Below, one piece after another: positions 30,403 through 39,587 of a stretch of DNA of 64,000 nt. Under the pieces are notes generated by a model. That model was not told where the DNA came from and did no database searches. It saw only the letters and a program-made list of their open reading frames with translations. How positions within the stretch are numbered: the stretch's first letter is position 1; every line of letters begins with the position of its first letter. Position numbers and translations under genes: made by a program. The stretch is taken from positions 310,001-374,000 of the forward strand of contig CAWAQA010000002.1 of assembly GCA_963784065.1 (NCBI GenBank), read 5' to 3'. The DNA is from CAWAQA01 sp963784065. Its GTDB lineage: Bacteria; Acidobacteriota; Vicinamibacteria; Vicinamibacterales; UBA2999.

Positions 30403-31230
30403 CTAGGCTTCAGAGAGCTGCTTTTTTCCGAAGGCCCACGCGAGGCCGATGCTGAAGACGTAGAGGATGATCAGCGGGCCCGTCATCGCGAAGAGCGAAA
30501 CGCCGCCGCCGTCCGGCGTGATGACGGCCGAGATGATGACGATGCCGAGCACGGCGTACTTGAAGTGCTTGATCATGAAACGCGCCGTGAGCACGCCCAT
30601 CCGGGCGAGGAAGAGCACGAGCGTCGGCAGCTGAAAGACGATGCCGAAAGCCAGAACCAGCCGCAGGTAGAGGGAGAACGATGTCTCGATCCGCGGCATG
30701 AACGTCAGGATGTCGGTGGTGAAGCCGACGAAGAACTTCCACGTCAGCGGGAACACGACGTAGTGCGCGAAGGCCGCCCCGAGCACGAAAAAGAACGTGG
30801 ACATGGCCACGAACGGTATCGCCCACTTCTTCTCGTGCGAGTACAGCCCAGGGGCGATGAAGAGCCAGAGCTGCGTGAAGATCGCCGGCGAAGACAGCAG
30901 CAGTCCACCGATCGCCGCGATCTTGATGTAGAGGATGAACGCTTCCGACGGATCGGTGTAGACGAGCGTGCCGCCGGGCGGGAGCAGCCGCTGCATCGGC
31001 CGCATGATGAAGTCGAAGATCTGGCTGATGAAGAAGCAGCAGACGAAGAAGCCCGCGGCCAGCGAGATGACGGCGTAGATGATGCGTCTCCGGAGCTCGT
31101 CGAGATGCTCCAGAAAAGACATCTTCCCGCCGGCTTCTTCTTCGCCATCCAGGAGGTCGTCGCGATCCGGGTCGAGGTCGGCGTCCGGCAGAGGCACGGG
31201 CGCCTGACTGGGAAACGGCACCAGGGCCAT
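30403..31230 (-). CDS. tatC: TatC twin-arginine translocase core subunit
   Basis: 275-residue six-helix membrane protein that recognises twin-arginine signal peptides of folded exported proteins. Diagnostic features include the N-terminal segment MSFLEHLDELRRRIIYAVIS with the conserved acidic and basic residues, the first periplasmic loop Pro-rich stretch (PSEAFILYIKIA), FTQLWLFIAPGLYSHEKKW and the PDGGGVSLFAMTGPLIILY end. It has a Pro/Asp-rich N-terminal extension of about 35 residues; translation may instead start at the internal Met (MSFLEH). Downstream of tatA on the same strand. Confidence 0.95.
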   Translation of the reverse strand: MALVPFPSQAPVPLPDADLDPDRDDLLDGEEEAGGKMSFLEHLDELRRRIIYAVISLAAGFFVCCFFISQIFDFIMRPMQRLLPPGGTLVYTDPSEAFILYIKIAAIGGLLLSSPAIFTQLWLFIAPGLYSHEKKWAIPFVAMSTFFFVLGAAFAHYVVFPLTWKFFVGFTTDILTFMPRIETSFSLYLRLVLAFGIVFQLPTLVLFLARMGVLTARFMIKHFKYAVLGIVIISAVITPDGGGVSLFAMTGPLIILYVFSIGLAWAFGKKQLSEA

Positions 31231-31239
31231 GCTGCCAGT

Positions 31240-31581
31240 TTACGCGGTGGTGCCCGTGCTCGTGGGGGTACGGCTCACGGTGTCGTCCGCCGGCGTCGTG
31301 ACGAGCTCCGGGGTCTCGACCGGCGTCGGAGTGGGCGGGGTGGCCGAGCCGGCCGCCATGGCCGAGTTCTGCTCAGCCCTCATGGAGGCGCGGGTGTCCC
31401 GCTGTTCCTCGACGCGGATCTCCTCTTCGAGCGTGCTCCGGAGCTCGTTTGAGGCCTTTTTGAACTCCCCGATGCTCCGGCCGAGCGAACGGCCGAGCTC
31501 GGGCAGCTTCCGCGGCCCGAAGATGATGAGCGCGATCACCAGAATGATGACCAGCTCGGGCATGCCGATGGAACCAAACAT
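31240..31581 (-). CDS. tatA: TatA/TatB pore-forming subunit
   Basis: 113 residues: one N-terminal transmembrane helix (MFGSIGMPELVIILVIALII), the FGPRKLPELGRSLGRSIGEF amphipathic helix with the FGP hinge, and a charged then Pro/Thr-rich tail. The Glu at position 9 in the membrane helix is more TatB-like, but the single tatA/B gene next to tatC probably serves as TatA. A strong promoter lies upstream on this strand. Confidence 0.92.
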   Translation of the reverse strand: MFGSIGMPELVIILVIALIIFGPRKLPELGRSLGRSIGEFKKASNELRSTLEEEIRVEEQRDTRASMRAEQNSAMAAGSATPPTPTPVETPELVTTPADDTVSRTPTSTGTTA

Positions 31582-31652
31582 AGGACGTGCTCCAGCCGGC
31601 CGGGAAACTGCCGGCCTGCCTCTGAGGATACTCCTGCTAAATCGTTCTACGG

Positions 31653-31682
31653 ATTATAGAAATCCGATCTGGACGGGGTCAA
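31653..31682 (-). promoter_or_regulatory. Sigma-70-type promoter for tatA-tatC
   Basis: On the minus strand TTGACC (31682-31677) and TATAAT (31658-31653) are separated by 18 bases, an 11 of 12 match to consensus. It reads towards tatA (start 31581), leaving a leader of about 65 bases. Confidence 0.8.
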
Positions 31683-31709
31683 GGCAACGGTTTAACATTT
31701 CTGGTAACT

Positions 31710-33341
31710 ATGCGCACATACCGGTCGCTCTCCGCCGCGGTGTTCGCCGTCGTCTTTTGCGCCATGGCCGGGGGCCTTTTTGGCCGAAGCGCCCTGTCCG
31801 CGCAGGACCAGGTACCGAACCAATACAAGGTCTTCACGGCCGCGCTCAGCGCGATCGAACAGAACTACGTCGGGGACGTCGAGTCCGACCGCCTCGTCTA
31901 CGGGGCGATCTCCGGCATGCTCCAGACCCTCGATCCTCATTCGAGCTTCATGGACCCGCGCAGCTACGCCCAGATGCGCGAGCGTCAGGAGGGCCGTTAC
32001 TATGGCCTCGGCATTTCCATCGTCGTCATCGACGGCGAAATCACCGTGGCGACGATGTTCGAGGGGTCTCCCGCCTACCAGAAGGGCTTGCGCCGCGGCG
32101 ACGTGATCGCGCGTATCGAGGGCGAGGACACCAAGGGCTGGACGAGCGACCAGGCGGTGCGGCAGTTGCGCGGTCCGCGTGGCACGCCGGTCAAGATTTC
32201 GATCAAGCGGAGCGGATATAAGGACCTCATCGCCCTCGAAGTCGTACGCGACGAGATCCACATTCCGACGGTGCCGGCGGCGTTCATGCTCGACAGCCAG
32301 ACCGGGTACCTCCGGCTGCAGGACTTCGGGGAGAACACGGACCAGGAGCTCGGCCGCGCGCTTGCGCGACCTCACGCAGAAGGGCATGAAGCGGCTCGTC
32401 TTCGACCTGCGCAACAATCCCGGCGGCGCGCTCGACCAGGCGATCAAGGTGTCCAACCGTTTTCTGCCGCGTGGCGACCTCATTGTCTACACCCGCGGGC
32501 GCGTGCCGAATTCCGACCAGGACTACCGCGCCACGGAGCGCAGCGACTACCTGAACCTGCCGATCGTCACGCTCGTGAACCGCAACAGCGCGAGCGCGTC
32601 GGAGATTGTCGCGGGGGCGCTGCAGGATCACGACCGCGCGCTCATCGTGGGCGAAACGACATTCGGGAAGGCGCTCGTGCAGTCCGTGTATCGCGTGAGC
32701 CAGGGCGCCGGCGTCGCGGTGACGACCGCCCGATACTACACGCCGAGCGGCCGCCTGATTCAGCGTCCGTGGGACGGCACCTTCGATGAATACCTCGACC
32801 TACACCTATCGCGACCAGGCTGCGAACCGCGATGTACAAGTCAGAGGACCTGAAGCTGACCGATGCGGGACGCAAGGTGTATAGCGGCGGCGGCGTCGAG
32901 CCCGATCGCCGATTCGACGGGCCCATCGACGGCTTCACCCCGACGCGCTTCGGCCGCACGCTGTATTCGAGGCAGTTGTTCGACACCTTCGCGCAGCGCT
33001 TCTCGCGCACCGGCGACACGCGTATCGCGCCGAGCACCACCTCGAAGCCGCGTGAGCTCACGCCGGAATTCGTCGTGGACGACGCGATGGTGGCCGAATT
33101 CAAGGAGCACGTGCGCACCGCGCGGGTACGAATCGACGAGGATGCGTGGCAGAAGGACCTGGAGTTCATCAAGGCGATGCTCCGGTACGAGATCGACGTT
33201 GACTTGTTCGGCGTGGAGGCCTCGCGTCGCAATCTGTCGACGCGCGACCCGCAGCTCCAGTTCGCGTTGACGCTCTTCCCCGAGGCGCAGCAGCTCCTCG
33301 AGACGAGCCAGTCAACCCCGCAGCGACGCGCGCAGCGGTAG
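31710..33341 (+). CDS. C-terminal processing protease, S41 family (three frame breaks)
   Basis: Periplasmic serine protease of the CtpA/Prc type. Signal peptide (AVFAVVFCAMAGGLFGRSAL-SAQ), then a helical segment with TLDPHSSFMDP, a PDZ domain (GLGISIVVIDGEITVATMFE), and the S41 core: FDLRNNPGGALDQAI, catalytic Ser in NRNSASASEIVAGAL and Lys in TTFGKALVQS. The final third (MYKSEDLKLTDAGRKVYSGG, FAQRFSRTGDTR) is a helical C-terminal domain. Frame breaks near 32365, 32796 and 32829 are all one-base gains; joined, the product has about 542 residues. Divergent from tatA. Confidence 0.88.
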
Positions 33342-33351
33342 AGTTCCAAGT

Positions 33352-33383
33352 GCCCCCTCCCAACGCAAGCGTTGGGAGGGGGC
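33352..33383. repeat. Perfect 15-bp inverted repeat downstream of the S41 protease gene
   Basis: gccccctcccaacgc and gcgttgggagggggc pair perfectly over a two-base apical spacer, 10 bases after the protease stop. There is no T-run after it, so it is not a canonical intrinsic terminator in either direction, but it could protect a 3' end or stall polymerase. Confidence 0.75.
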
Positions 33384-33474
33384 TCGGACCAGGTTGGTTT
33401 GGGCGTTTCGTAAAGCACCACTTCTCCCCGCCGTTTGGGTTCCTAGCCCAAAATATAGTGGTGTGAGTTTGGTC

Positions 33475-33503
33475 TTGCCACAATGGCTAGGCCTTGCTAG
33501 ATT
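33475..33503 (+). promoter_or_regulatory. Sigma-70-type promoter of smc
   Basis: TTGCCA (33475-33480) and TAGATT (33498-33503) with a 17-base spacer match the -35/-10 consensus at 9 of 12 positions, starting transcription about 10 bases before the smc ATG at 33521. The short leader has no clear Shine-Dalgarno site (caatccatatg). Confidence 0.5.
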
Positions 33504-33520
33504 CTGTCACCACAATCCAT

Positions 33521-36500
33521 ATGCGCCTCGAACGTCTCGAAATCTCCGGCTTCAAGTCGTTCTCCGACCGCTCCGAGCTGGCCTTCGACGAGGGGGTGAC
33601 CGCAATCGTCGGGCCCAACGGATGCGGGAAGAGCAACGTGGCGGACGCCATCACATGGGTGCTCGGCGAGCAGAGCGCGAAGAGCCTGCGCGGCGAGAAG
33701 ATGGAAGACGTCATCTTCAACGGCAGCGACGCGCGCAAGCCGGGCGCGGCGGCCGAGGTGCGGCTGCGCCTGACAGGCTTGACCGCGACCGGGAGCGCCA
33801 ACGGTAACGGCCACCATGTCGATGTGGAGGAGGCGATCCTCGAGCAGGCGCGTGCTTTCACCCGCGACGTGGACGTCACGCGGCGCCTGTACCGCTCCGG
33901 TGAGAGCGAGTACCTGATCGACGGTGAGGTGTGCCGGCTCCGGGATGTGCACGAACTGCTGATGGACACCGGGCTCGGCGCCAAGGCCTACGCGATCATC
34001 GAGCAGGGGAAGATCGGCATGATCCTCAGCTCGCGTCCGACTGATCGGCGCCAGCTGATCGAGGAGGCCGCGGGGATCACGAGGTACAAGTCACGGCGGC
34101 GCGCCGCCGAGCTCAAGCTCGAGGCAGCGCAGCTGAACCTGACCCGTGTCGACGACATCGTGTTCGAGGTCGAAAAGCAGCGGGGCGCGCTGAAGCGGCA
34201 GGCCGCGAAGGCGCGACGCTACAAGAAGCTCCGCGAGGAGCTGCGCCGCTGGGAAAAGGTGCTGTTCGCGCGCCGCTATCGCGAGCTGGCGCAGGCGATC
34301 GCGGCAGCACGGGCGCGCCTGGCGGAGGTGCGGGAACATGAGGTCGCGGCGGCGGGCCGCGTTGCCGCCGTCGAGTCCGATCTCGGGCGTCTCCGCATCG
34401 AACAGGCCGAGGCCGACAGCCGCGCTGCGCGGATCCGGTCGGAGGCGCATGCCCGCGAGCTCGACATCAACCGGCGTCAGCAGCAGCAGGAGTTCAACCG
34501 CCACCAGGCCGACACGCTCGTGTCGCGCGCCGCCGACATCGGAAACGAGATCCGCGACCTCGAAGCGCGGCGTGAGCCCGCCCGGATCGCGTTGGATGGG
34601 CGTCGCGAGGCGGGCGCCGATGCAGAACGGGCTCGCGACGACGCCTCAGCGGTGTCGAGCGAAGCGGGGGACGCGCACGCACGGGCGCAGCAGCAGATCG
34701 AAGGCCTGGAGACCGACGTCGAGGCGGCGCGTGCCGAGGGGTTCGCCACCATGAACCGCGTGATGGCGCTGCGGCACGCGATGGAGCACGCCGCGGTTCA
34801 GCGCGAACGTGTGGGCGAGACGCTGGCGAAGCTCGAGGTCGAGCGCGACGACTTGCGCCGCGAGGTTGAAAAGGTCGAGCACGAGCGCGCGGCGGCCGCT
34901 GAGGCGCACGCGCGGACGCAGGGGTCGCTCGAGCGGGTCACGCTCGAACGGACCGCGCGCGAGACGGAGTTGGCGACGGCGCGCGCCGAGCACGAGTGGC
35001 GCGCGCGGGATGTCCGGACGCGCGAGCAGGAACTGGCCGGCATCGAGGCGCGGCTGGCGTCACTCGAGGAGCTCGCCGCGAGCCGCCGCGAGTTCGGAGA
35101 TGCCGCGCGCATGGTGCTGGTGCAGGCCAACGGCCGCGTCGGCCAGCAGGGCGCGGTGGCCGATTACCTGGACGTGGACAGCCGCTACGAGCGCGCCGTC
35201 GAATCCGTCCTCGGCGATCTCCTCCAGCACGTCATCGTCGAGCGGCACGAACAGGCCGCGGCAGGACTGTCGCTCGTCCGCGAGGAGGACGCCGGGCGTT
35301 GCGGGTTTGTGGTCGTCGATCCGGATTCGAACGGGTACCACCCGCGCGAAGCCTTTCGGGTGCCCGGGCTCGTACCCGTCGCGGACGTCATCCGGATCGG
35401 CGGGCCGCATGCGATCACCATCCGGAAGGTGCTGCCCGAAGCCTACGTCGCTGACAGCTTTGACCAGGCCGTGGCGTTCTCGCGCGAGACGTCGGCCGTT
35501 GTGGCGACGCTGGATGGCGACGTGCTGCGCGGGCCGCATCTGGTGTCCGGCGGCGCGAAAGTGGAATCGCGCGGTATCCTCGCCACCCGGCGCGAGATCA
35601 AGGAGCTGCGCGAGCGGGTGACGGCCGAGCGCGAATCCCTGGCGCGGCTCATCGAAGAGACCGGCAGCCTCGAGCTCGTGATGGCGCGGGCGACGACGGC
35701 CATCGCCGCGCTCCTCGCCGAGCAGCATCGCGAGGAGAAGGAGATCGTCGGCCACGAGGCGCAGCTGGCGCGCGCGGCCGAGGAGGCGGCGCGCCTGGCG
35801 CGCAAGGCCGACGTCATCGCGCTCGAGCGCCGTCGTGCCGAGGACGAGCGCGCGACGCTCGACGCCCGGTATACCGAAGCGCACGCGCAGATCGGCAGGC
35901 TGCAGGAAGAGCAGCGCCAGGCCGACGAGCGATTCACGGGCGCGCAGCACCGGCTGGCGGCGGCGCGCGAGACGGTTGACGAGCTGAGCGCGAAATTCGC
36001 GGAAGCGCGTGCGGTGCACGCCGGCCTCGTCGAGCGGGCGGCAGCGCTTGCGGCGGAAGTGCTCCGGCTGGAAGAAGCGGCTCGCGACCTCGAGCAGCGC
36101 GTCGCGACGCGCGCGGCGGAGCTCGAGCAGACGCACGCCCGCCGGGAATCGCTGCTCCAGGCCATTGCCGAGGGAGAGCGCACGCTCGACGACGACATTC
36201 GCGCGCTCGAGAGCCTGCGCGTGGAGCTGCGCGCGGCCGACGACGAATCGGGGGACCTGCGCGTGAAGGTGGACGCGCAGGACGCGGTTATTCGCGAGGC
36301 CCGGCGAGCGCTCGAGGAGATTCGCGCCCGGGCAGGCGAGTTCGATGTCGCCCGCGCCACCGCCGAGACCGACCTCGGACACCTTGCGCAGTCCTGCGTG
36401 GAAGCGGTGCAGTGCTCGCTCGACGAGGTGCTTGCGGAAGTCGAGCGGATGGAACAGGCCGGCGAAGCGACGCCGGATGCCGCCGCCATCACCGCCGAGG

Positions 36501-37252
36501 AGCCGGATCCGGAAGGCGAGGACGTGCCGGCTGTCGAAGATCAGGGCGAGGGCGCTGGCGGCCGCACCGGGGATGCGATCGCCGCGGCCGGCTTCGTCCC
36601 GTCCGCGTCGATGACCGCCGAACAAGCCATCGCCGCGCTCAAGGCAAAGCTCGAGCGCCTGGGACCGGTGAACATGATGGCGATCGAGCAGTTCGACGAG
36701 CTCGAGACGCGCCACGCGTTCCTGACGACGCAGCGGAAGGACCTCGTGGACTCCATCGCTCAGACCTCGGAGGCGATCAAGCGGATCGACGAGACGACGA
36801 GGGTTCGCTTCACAGAGGCCTTCACCGCCATCCAGCAGAATTTCCAGGGCACGTTCAGCACGCTGTTCGGCGGCGGCCGCGCCGGCCTGACCTTGCTCGA
36901 CGAAAACGATCCGCTCGAGAGCGGCATCGACATCGTGGCCTCGCCTCCCGGCAAGCGTCTCCAGAACGTGCAGCTGCTCTCGGGCGGCGAAAAGGCGCTG
37001 ACCGCGATCGCCTTGATGTTCGCGATCTTCAAGTACAAGCCGAGCCCGTTCTGCCTGCTCGACGAGATCGACGCGCCGCTCGACGACGCGAATGTGAGCC
37101 GGTTCGTGGAGATGCTGCAGGGGATGCTCGACCGGACGCAGTTCATCCTCATCACGCACAATCGCCGCACGATGGAGATCGCGAACCGGCTGTACGGCGT
37201 GACGATGGAAGAGCCCGGCGTATCCAAGCTCATCTCGGTGCAGCTGAACTGA
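33521..37252 (+). CDS. smc: SMC chromosome condensation ATPase
   Basis: 1243-residue SMC protein, full length and without frame break. The head starts MRLERLEISGFKSFSDRSEL with Walker A GPNGCGKS at 31-38. Long coiled coils follow (about 170-490 and 680-1010), flanking the hinge around residue 530-660 (QGAVADYLDVDSRYERAVES). The ABC signature LSGGEK is at about 1153 and Walker B CLLDEIDAPLDDANV has its Asp at 1181. Before the head a Glu/Asp/Pro/Gly-rich linker (EEPDPEGEDVPAVEDQGEG) interrupts the coil. It acts with ScpAB to organise the chromosome; the partners are not in the window. Confidence 0.97.
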   Translation: MRLERLEISGFKSFSDRSELAFDEGVTAIVGPNGCGKSNVADAITWVLGEQSAKSLRGEKMEDVIFNGSDARKPGAAAEVRLRLTGLTATGSANGNGHHVDVEEAILEQARAFTRDVDVTRRLYRSGESEYLIDGEVCRLRDVHELLMDTGLGAKAYAIIEQGKIGMILSSRPTDRRQLIEEAAGITRYKSRRRAAELKLEAAQLNLTRVDDIVFEVEKQRGALKRQAAKARRYKKLREELRRWEKVLFARRYRELAQAIAAARARLAEVREHEVAAAGRVAAVESDLGRLRIEQAEADSRAARIRSEAHARELDINRRQQQQEFNRHQADTLVSRAADIGNEIRDLEARREPARIALDGRREAGADAERARDDASAVSSEAGDAHARAQQQIEGLETDVEAARAEGFATMNRVMALRHAMEHAAVQRERVGETLAKLEVERDDLRREVEKVEHERAAAAEAHARTQGSLERVTLERTARETELATARAEHEWRARDVRTREQELAGIEARLASLEELAASRREFGDAARMVLVQANGRVGQQGAVADYLDVDSRYERAVESVLGDLLQHVIVERHEQAAAGLSLVREEDAGRCGFVVVDPDSNGYHPREAFRVPGLVPVADVIRIGGPHAITIRKVLPEAYVADSFDQAVAFSRETSAVVATLDGDVLRGPHLVSGGAKVESRGILATRREIKELRERVTAERESLARLIEETGSLELVMARATTAIAALLAEQHREEKEIVGHEAQLARAAEEAARLARKADVIALERRRAEDERATLDARYTEAHAQIGRLQEEQRQADERFTGAQHRLAAARETVDELSAKFAEARAVHAGLVERAAALAAEVLRLEEAARDLEQRVATRAAELEQTHARRESLLQAIAEGERTLDDDIRALESLRVELRAADDESGDLRVKVDAQDAVIREARRALEEIRARAGEFDVARATAETDLGHLAQSCVEAVQCSLDEVLAEVERMEQAGEATPDAAAITAEEPDPEGEDVPAVEDQGEGAGGRTGDAIAAAGFVPSASMTAEQAIAALKAKLERLGPVNMMAIEQFDELETRHAFLTTQRKDLVDSIAQTSEAIKRIDETTRVRFTEAFTAIQQNFQGTFSTLFGGGRAGLTLLDENDPLESGIDIVASPPGKRLQNVQLLSGGEKALTAIALMFAIFKYKPSPFCLLDEIDAPLDDANVSRFVEMLQGMLDRTQFILITHNRRTMEIANRLYGVTMEEPGVSKLISVQLN

Positions 37253-37296
37253 CCGGCGGGTCCATCCCCTCCCACGCCGACATCGGTGAATCGACC

Positions 37297-37382
37297 GGCG
37301 GGTCCAAAAAGGACCCGCCCTACGGCGGAGTCCGTCCCACACGTAGGGCGGGTCCTTTGGACCCGGCTTCGGCCGGAAGATC
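37297..37382. repeat. Nested palindrome of the GGCGGGTCC family after smc
   Basis: GGCGGGTCC-aaaaa-GGACCCGCC (37297-37319) is a perfect hairpin. Its right half plus flank (37311-37324) also pairs perfectly over 14 bases with 37342-37355, and GGGTCC-ttt-GGACCC follows. It ends in a cggcttcggccggaag palindrome. Alternative folds are therefore possible. Related copies lie at 47245-47318 inside truB and 56195-56216 before asnS. Confidence 0.75.
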
Positions 37383-37452
37383 CAGCAGATCCGCGACCCC
37401 TGAACCGCCCGCGCCGCGAATTCGTAGACTATCTGTCAGGAGGCTCCCTCTC

Positions 37453-38287
37453 ATGAAGCTGTCGCCTGCCTGGCTGCTCACATTTGCCCTTCTCGCCGCG
37501 GCGTGCGACGTCCGCGTGGACGAACAGGGCATCCGGAGCATGAGCGTGACGGAGGGGCGTGCCGAAGATGTCTGGACGCGCACCTATGCGCTGCCCGCCG
37601 ACGGCACCTTCGAGATCGGCGGAGAGGATGGCGCGATCAACGTACGTGGAGCCGATGTTTCCCAGGTCGAGGTGCGGGCCGAGCGCGAGGCGCGCGCCGA
37701 TAGCGACGAGGCCGCCCGCCAACTGCTGGAGAAGTTGCAGATTCGCGAAGAGGTCGACCGGGAACAGCGTCAGGATTGCCACGATCGGCGGCGAGAACAC
37801 CTGGGCGCCGCCGGGCTTCGGCCGCCGCGCCCGCACCCGCGTCGAGTATCAGGTCCGCGTGCCTGCGGGATTGACGCTGACGTTCAGGACCGAAAACGGC
37901 GGGATCCGCCTGAACGACGTGAACGGCCGCATCACGGCGACGACGACCAACGGCGGCATCATCGGCGAGGACCTGTCCGGGTCGATTACGGCGCAGACGG
38001 TCAACGGCACCCTTCGCCTGGATGTGGCGTCGATAACGGGGGACGTCGTTCTCTCCACGACGAACGGCGGCGTGCGACTCGCCCTGCCGGCGAACGCCAA
38101 AGCAAGCCTCGAGGCATCCGCCGTGAACGGCGGCGTCGACATCGACGACGAGTTCGGCATCGCCTCCAGCGCGGGCAGCAGCCGGCGAATAACGGCCGCG
38201 GTCAATGGCGGCGGTCCGAAGGTCACCGCCAGCAGCGTCAACGGCGGTATCCGCATCCGGGCTCGCGGTCCGAACCAGTCAGACTAG
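37453..38287 (+). CDS. DUF4097-type beta-repeat lipoprotein (one frame break)
   Basis: The N-terminus MKLSPAWLLTFALLAAAC is a lipoprotein signal with Cys18. After an amphipathic region a frame break near 37757 joins EEVDR to NSVRIATIGGENTWAPPGF. The rest is a run of short Asn/Gly-ended beta-strand repeats (FRTENGGIRLNDVNGRITAT, TTNGGIIGEDLSGSITAQTV), the hallmark of DUF4097-like beta-helices. About 277 residues. Such proteins are cell-surface or periplasmic; the function is unknown. The break is an apparent one-base gain. Confidence 0.78.
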
Positions 38288-38430
38288 TGGACCGTCCAGA
38301 CTGATACCTGTAGTACCCACGACAGGCCTTCGAGTGCCGATCTCGCGGGCCAACGGTGGGAGCAACGGAGCGGCCCGCGTAGTAAGTCGAAGAGACAGAC
38401 CACTAGGGGTCGATGCATTAGACTTCTCCG

Positions 38431-39550
38431 GTGGCAAACGAGGACAGAGCCGCCAGATACCACCGGCTCCGGCGGCGCGCGTCTCTCGCGGGCACGCTGG
38501 TTGGCGCGACGTTTCTCGTGCTGCTGCTGGTCACCGGCGCCTCGGCGTCGCTCCGTGATCTCTCGGCGTCCGCGGCCCGAGGCTCCTTCGTCCTCACTGT
38601 CGCCATTTACACCACGCTGCTCGTGCTGTTCAGCGGACTCCTGCAGCTTCCGCTTTCCCTCTACGAGGAGCTCGCGCTCGAGCGCCGTTATGGCCTGTCT
38701 ACACAGTCAACGGGGAGGTGGTGGCTCGACCAGGCGAAGGGAATAGCCGTCACGCTCGTGTTCGGCGTCGCTGGCGCGCTGCTCGTGCTGGCGCTGCTGC
38801 GGTGGACGCCCGACTACTGGTGGCTGGTGGCGGGAGCGTGCTTCTCTGTGATTCTCATTGGCCTGGCGCAGCTGGCGCCGGTCGTCCTGCTGCCGCTGTT
38901 CTACGACTTCAAGCCGCTCGAGCGCGCGGCGCTCGCGGACCGGCTCGTCGCCCTGGCCGAGCGCGCCGGGGCGCGGGTGCTCGGCGTCTTCGAATGGCGC
39001 CTGAGCGACCGGACACGGAAAGCAAACGCCGCGCTGGCGGGCATCGGCCGGACGCGGCGCATCCTCCTGTCGGACACGCTGCTGGCCGAGCACTCCGACG
39101 ACGAGATCGAAGTGATCCTGGCGCACGAGCTTGCGCACCACGTCTATCGGGACATCTGGACGGGAATCGCACTGGAGGCCGGGCTGATCCTGGCGGGCTT
39201 CTACCTGGCGGATCTGGCGCTGACGCAGTTTGCGGGAAGGTTCGGGCTGGCGGGGAAGGCCGACGTCGCCGGGCTGCCACTGCTGCTGGTCACGGCCGGC
39301 GGTCTGTCACTGGCGCTGCTGCCGCTCTTCAATGCGTTCTCGCGCGCGCACGAGCGCCGCGCCGATCGCTACGCGCTCGAGATGACGCGCAACGTCGACG
39401 CGTTCGTGACCGCGATGCGCCGTCTGGCGGCGCAGAATCTCGCCGAAGAGCGTCCGTCGCGGCTGGTGCAGTTGCTGTTCTACACGCATCCGCCACCAGC
39501 CGCCAGCGATCGCGGCCGCGCGCAGCTGGGCTGGAACAAACCGGGTCTGA
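38431..39550 (+). CDS. M48-family (Ste24-like) membrane metalloprotease (one frame break)
   Basis: CAAX-protease-like zinc peptidase. Multiple membrane helices flank the catalytic HELAHHVYRD motif and a downstream E-x-x-A-D region (AHERRADRYALEMTR) supplying the third ligand. The GTG at 38431 opens MANEDRAARYHRLRRRASLA. Near the C-terminus a frame break about 39495 separates FYTHPPPA from the typical ending (IAAARSWAGTNRV, stop at 39548-39550). About 373 residues in total. The unshifted frame runs on to 39822 through the antisense of the next gene and is not believable. Probably membrane protein quality control. Confidence 0.85.
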
Positions 39551-39580
39551 TTCTCGAGGGGCGTCAGAACCAGACCCGGT
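39540..39580. terminator. Candidate bidirectional terminator hairpin
   Basis: accgggtctg (39540-39549) pairs with cagacccggt (39571-39580), extended inward by four more pairs (attct/agaac, one mismatch). It lies exactly at the convergent ends of the M48 gene and the beta-helix gene. No T-run is present, so termination is inferred from position and stem strength. Confidence 0.5.
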
Positions 39581-39587
39581 GTGATCG

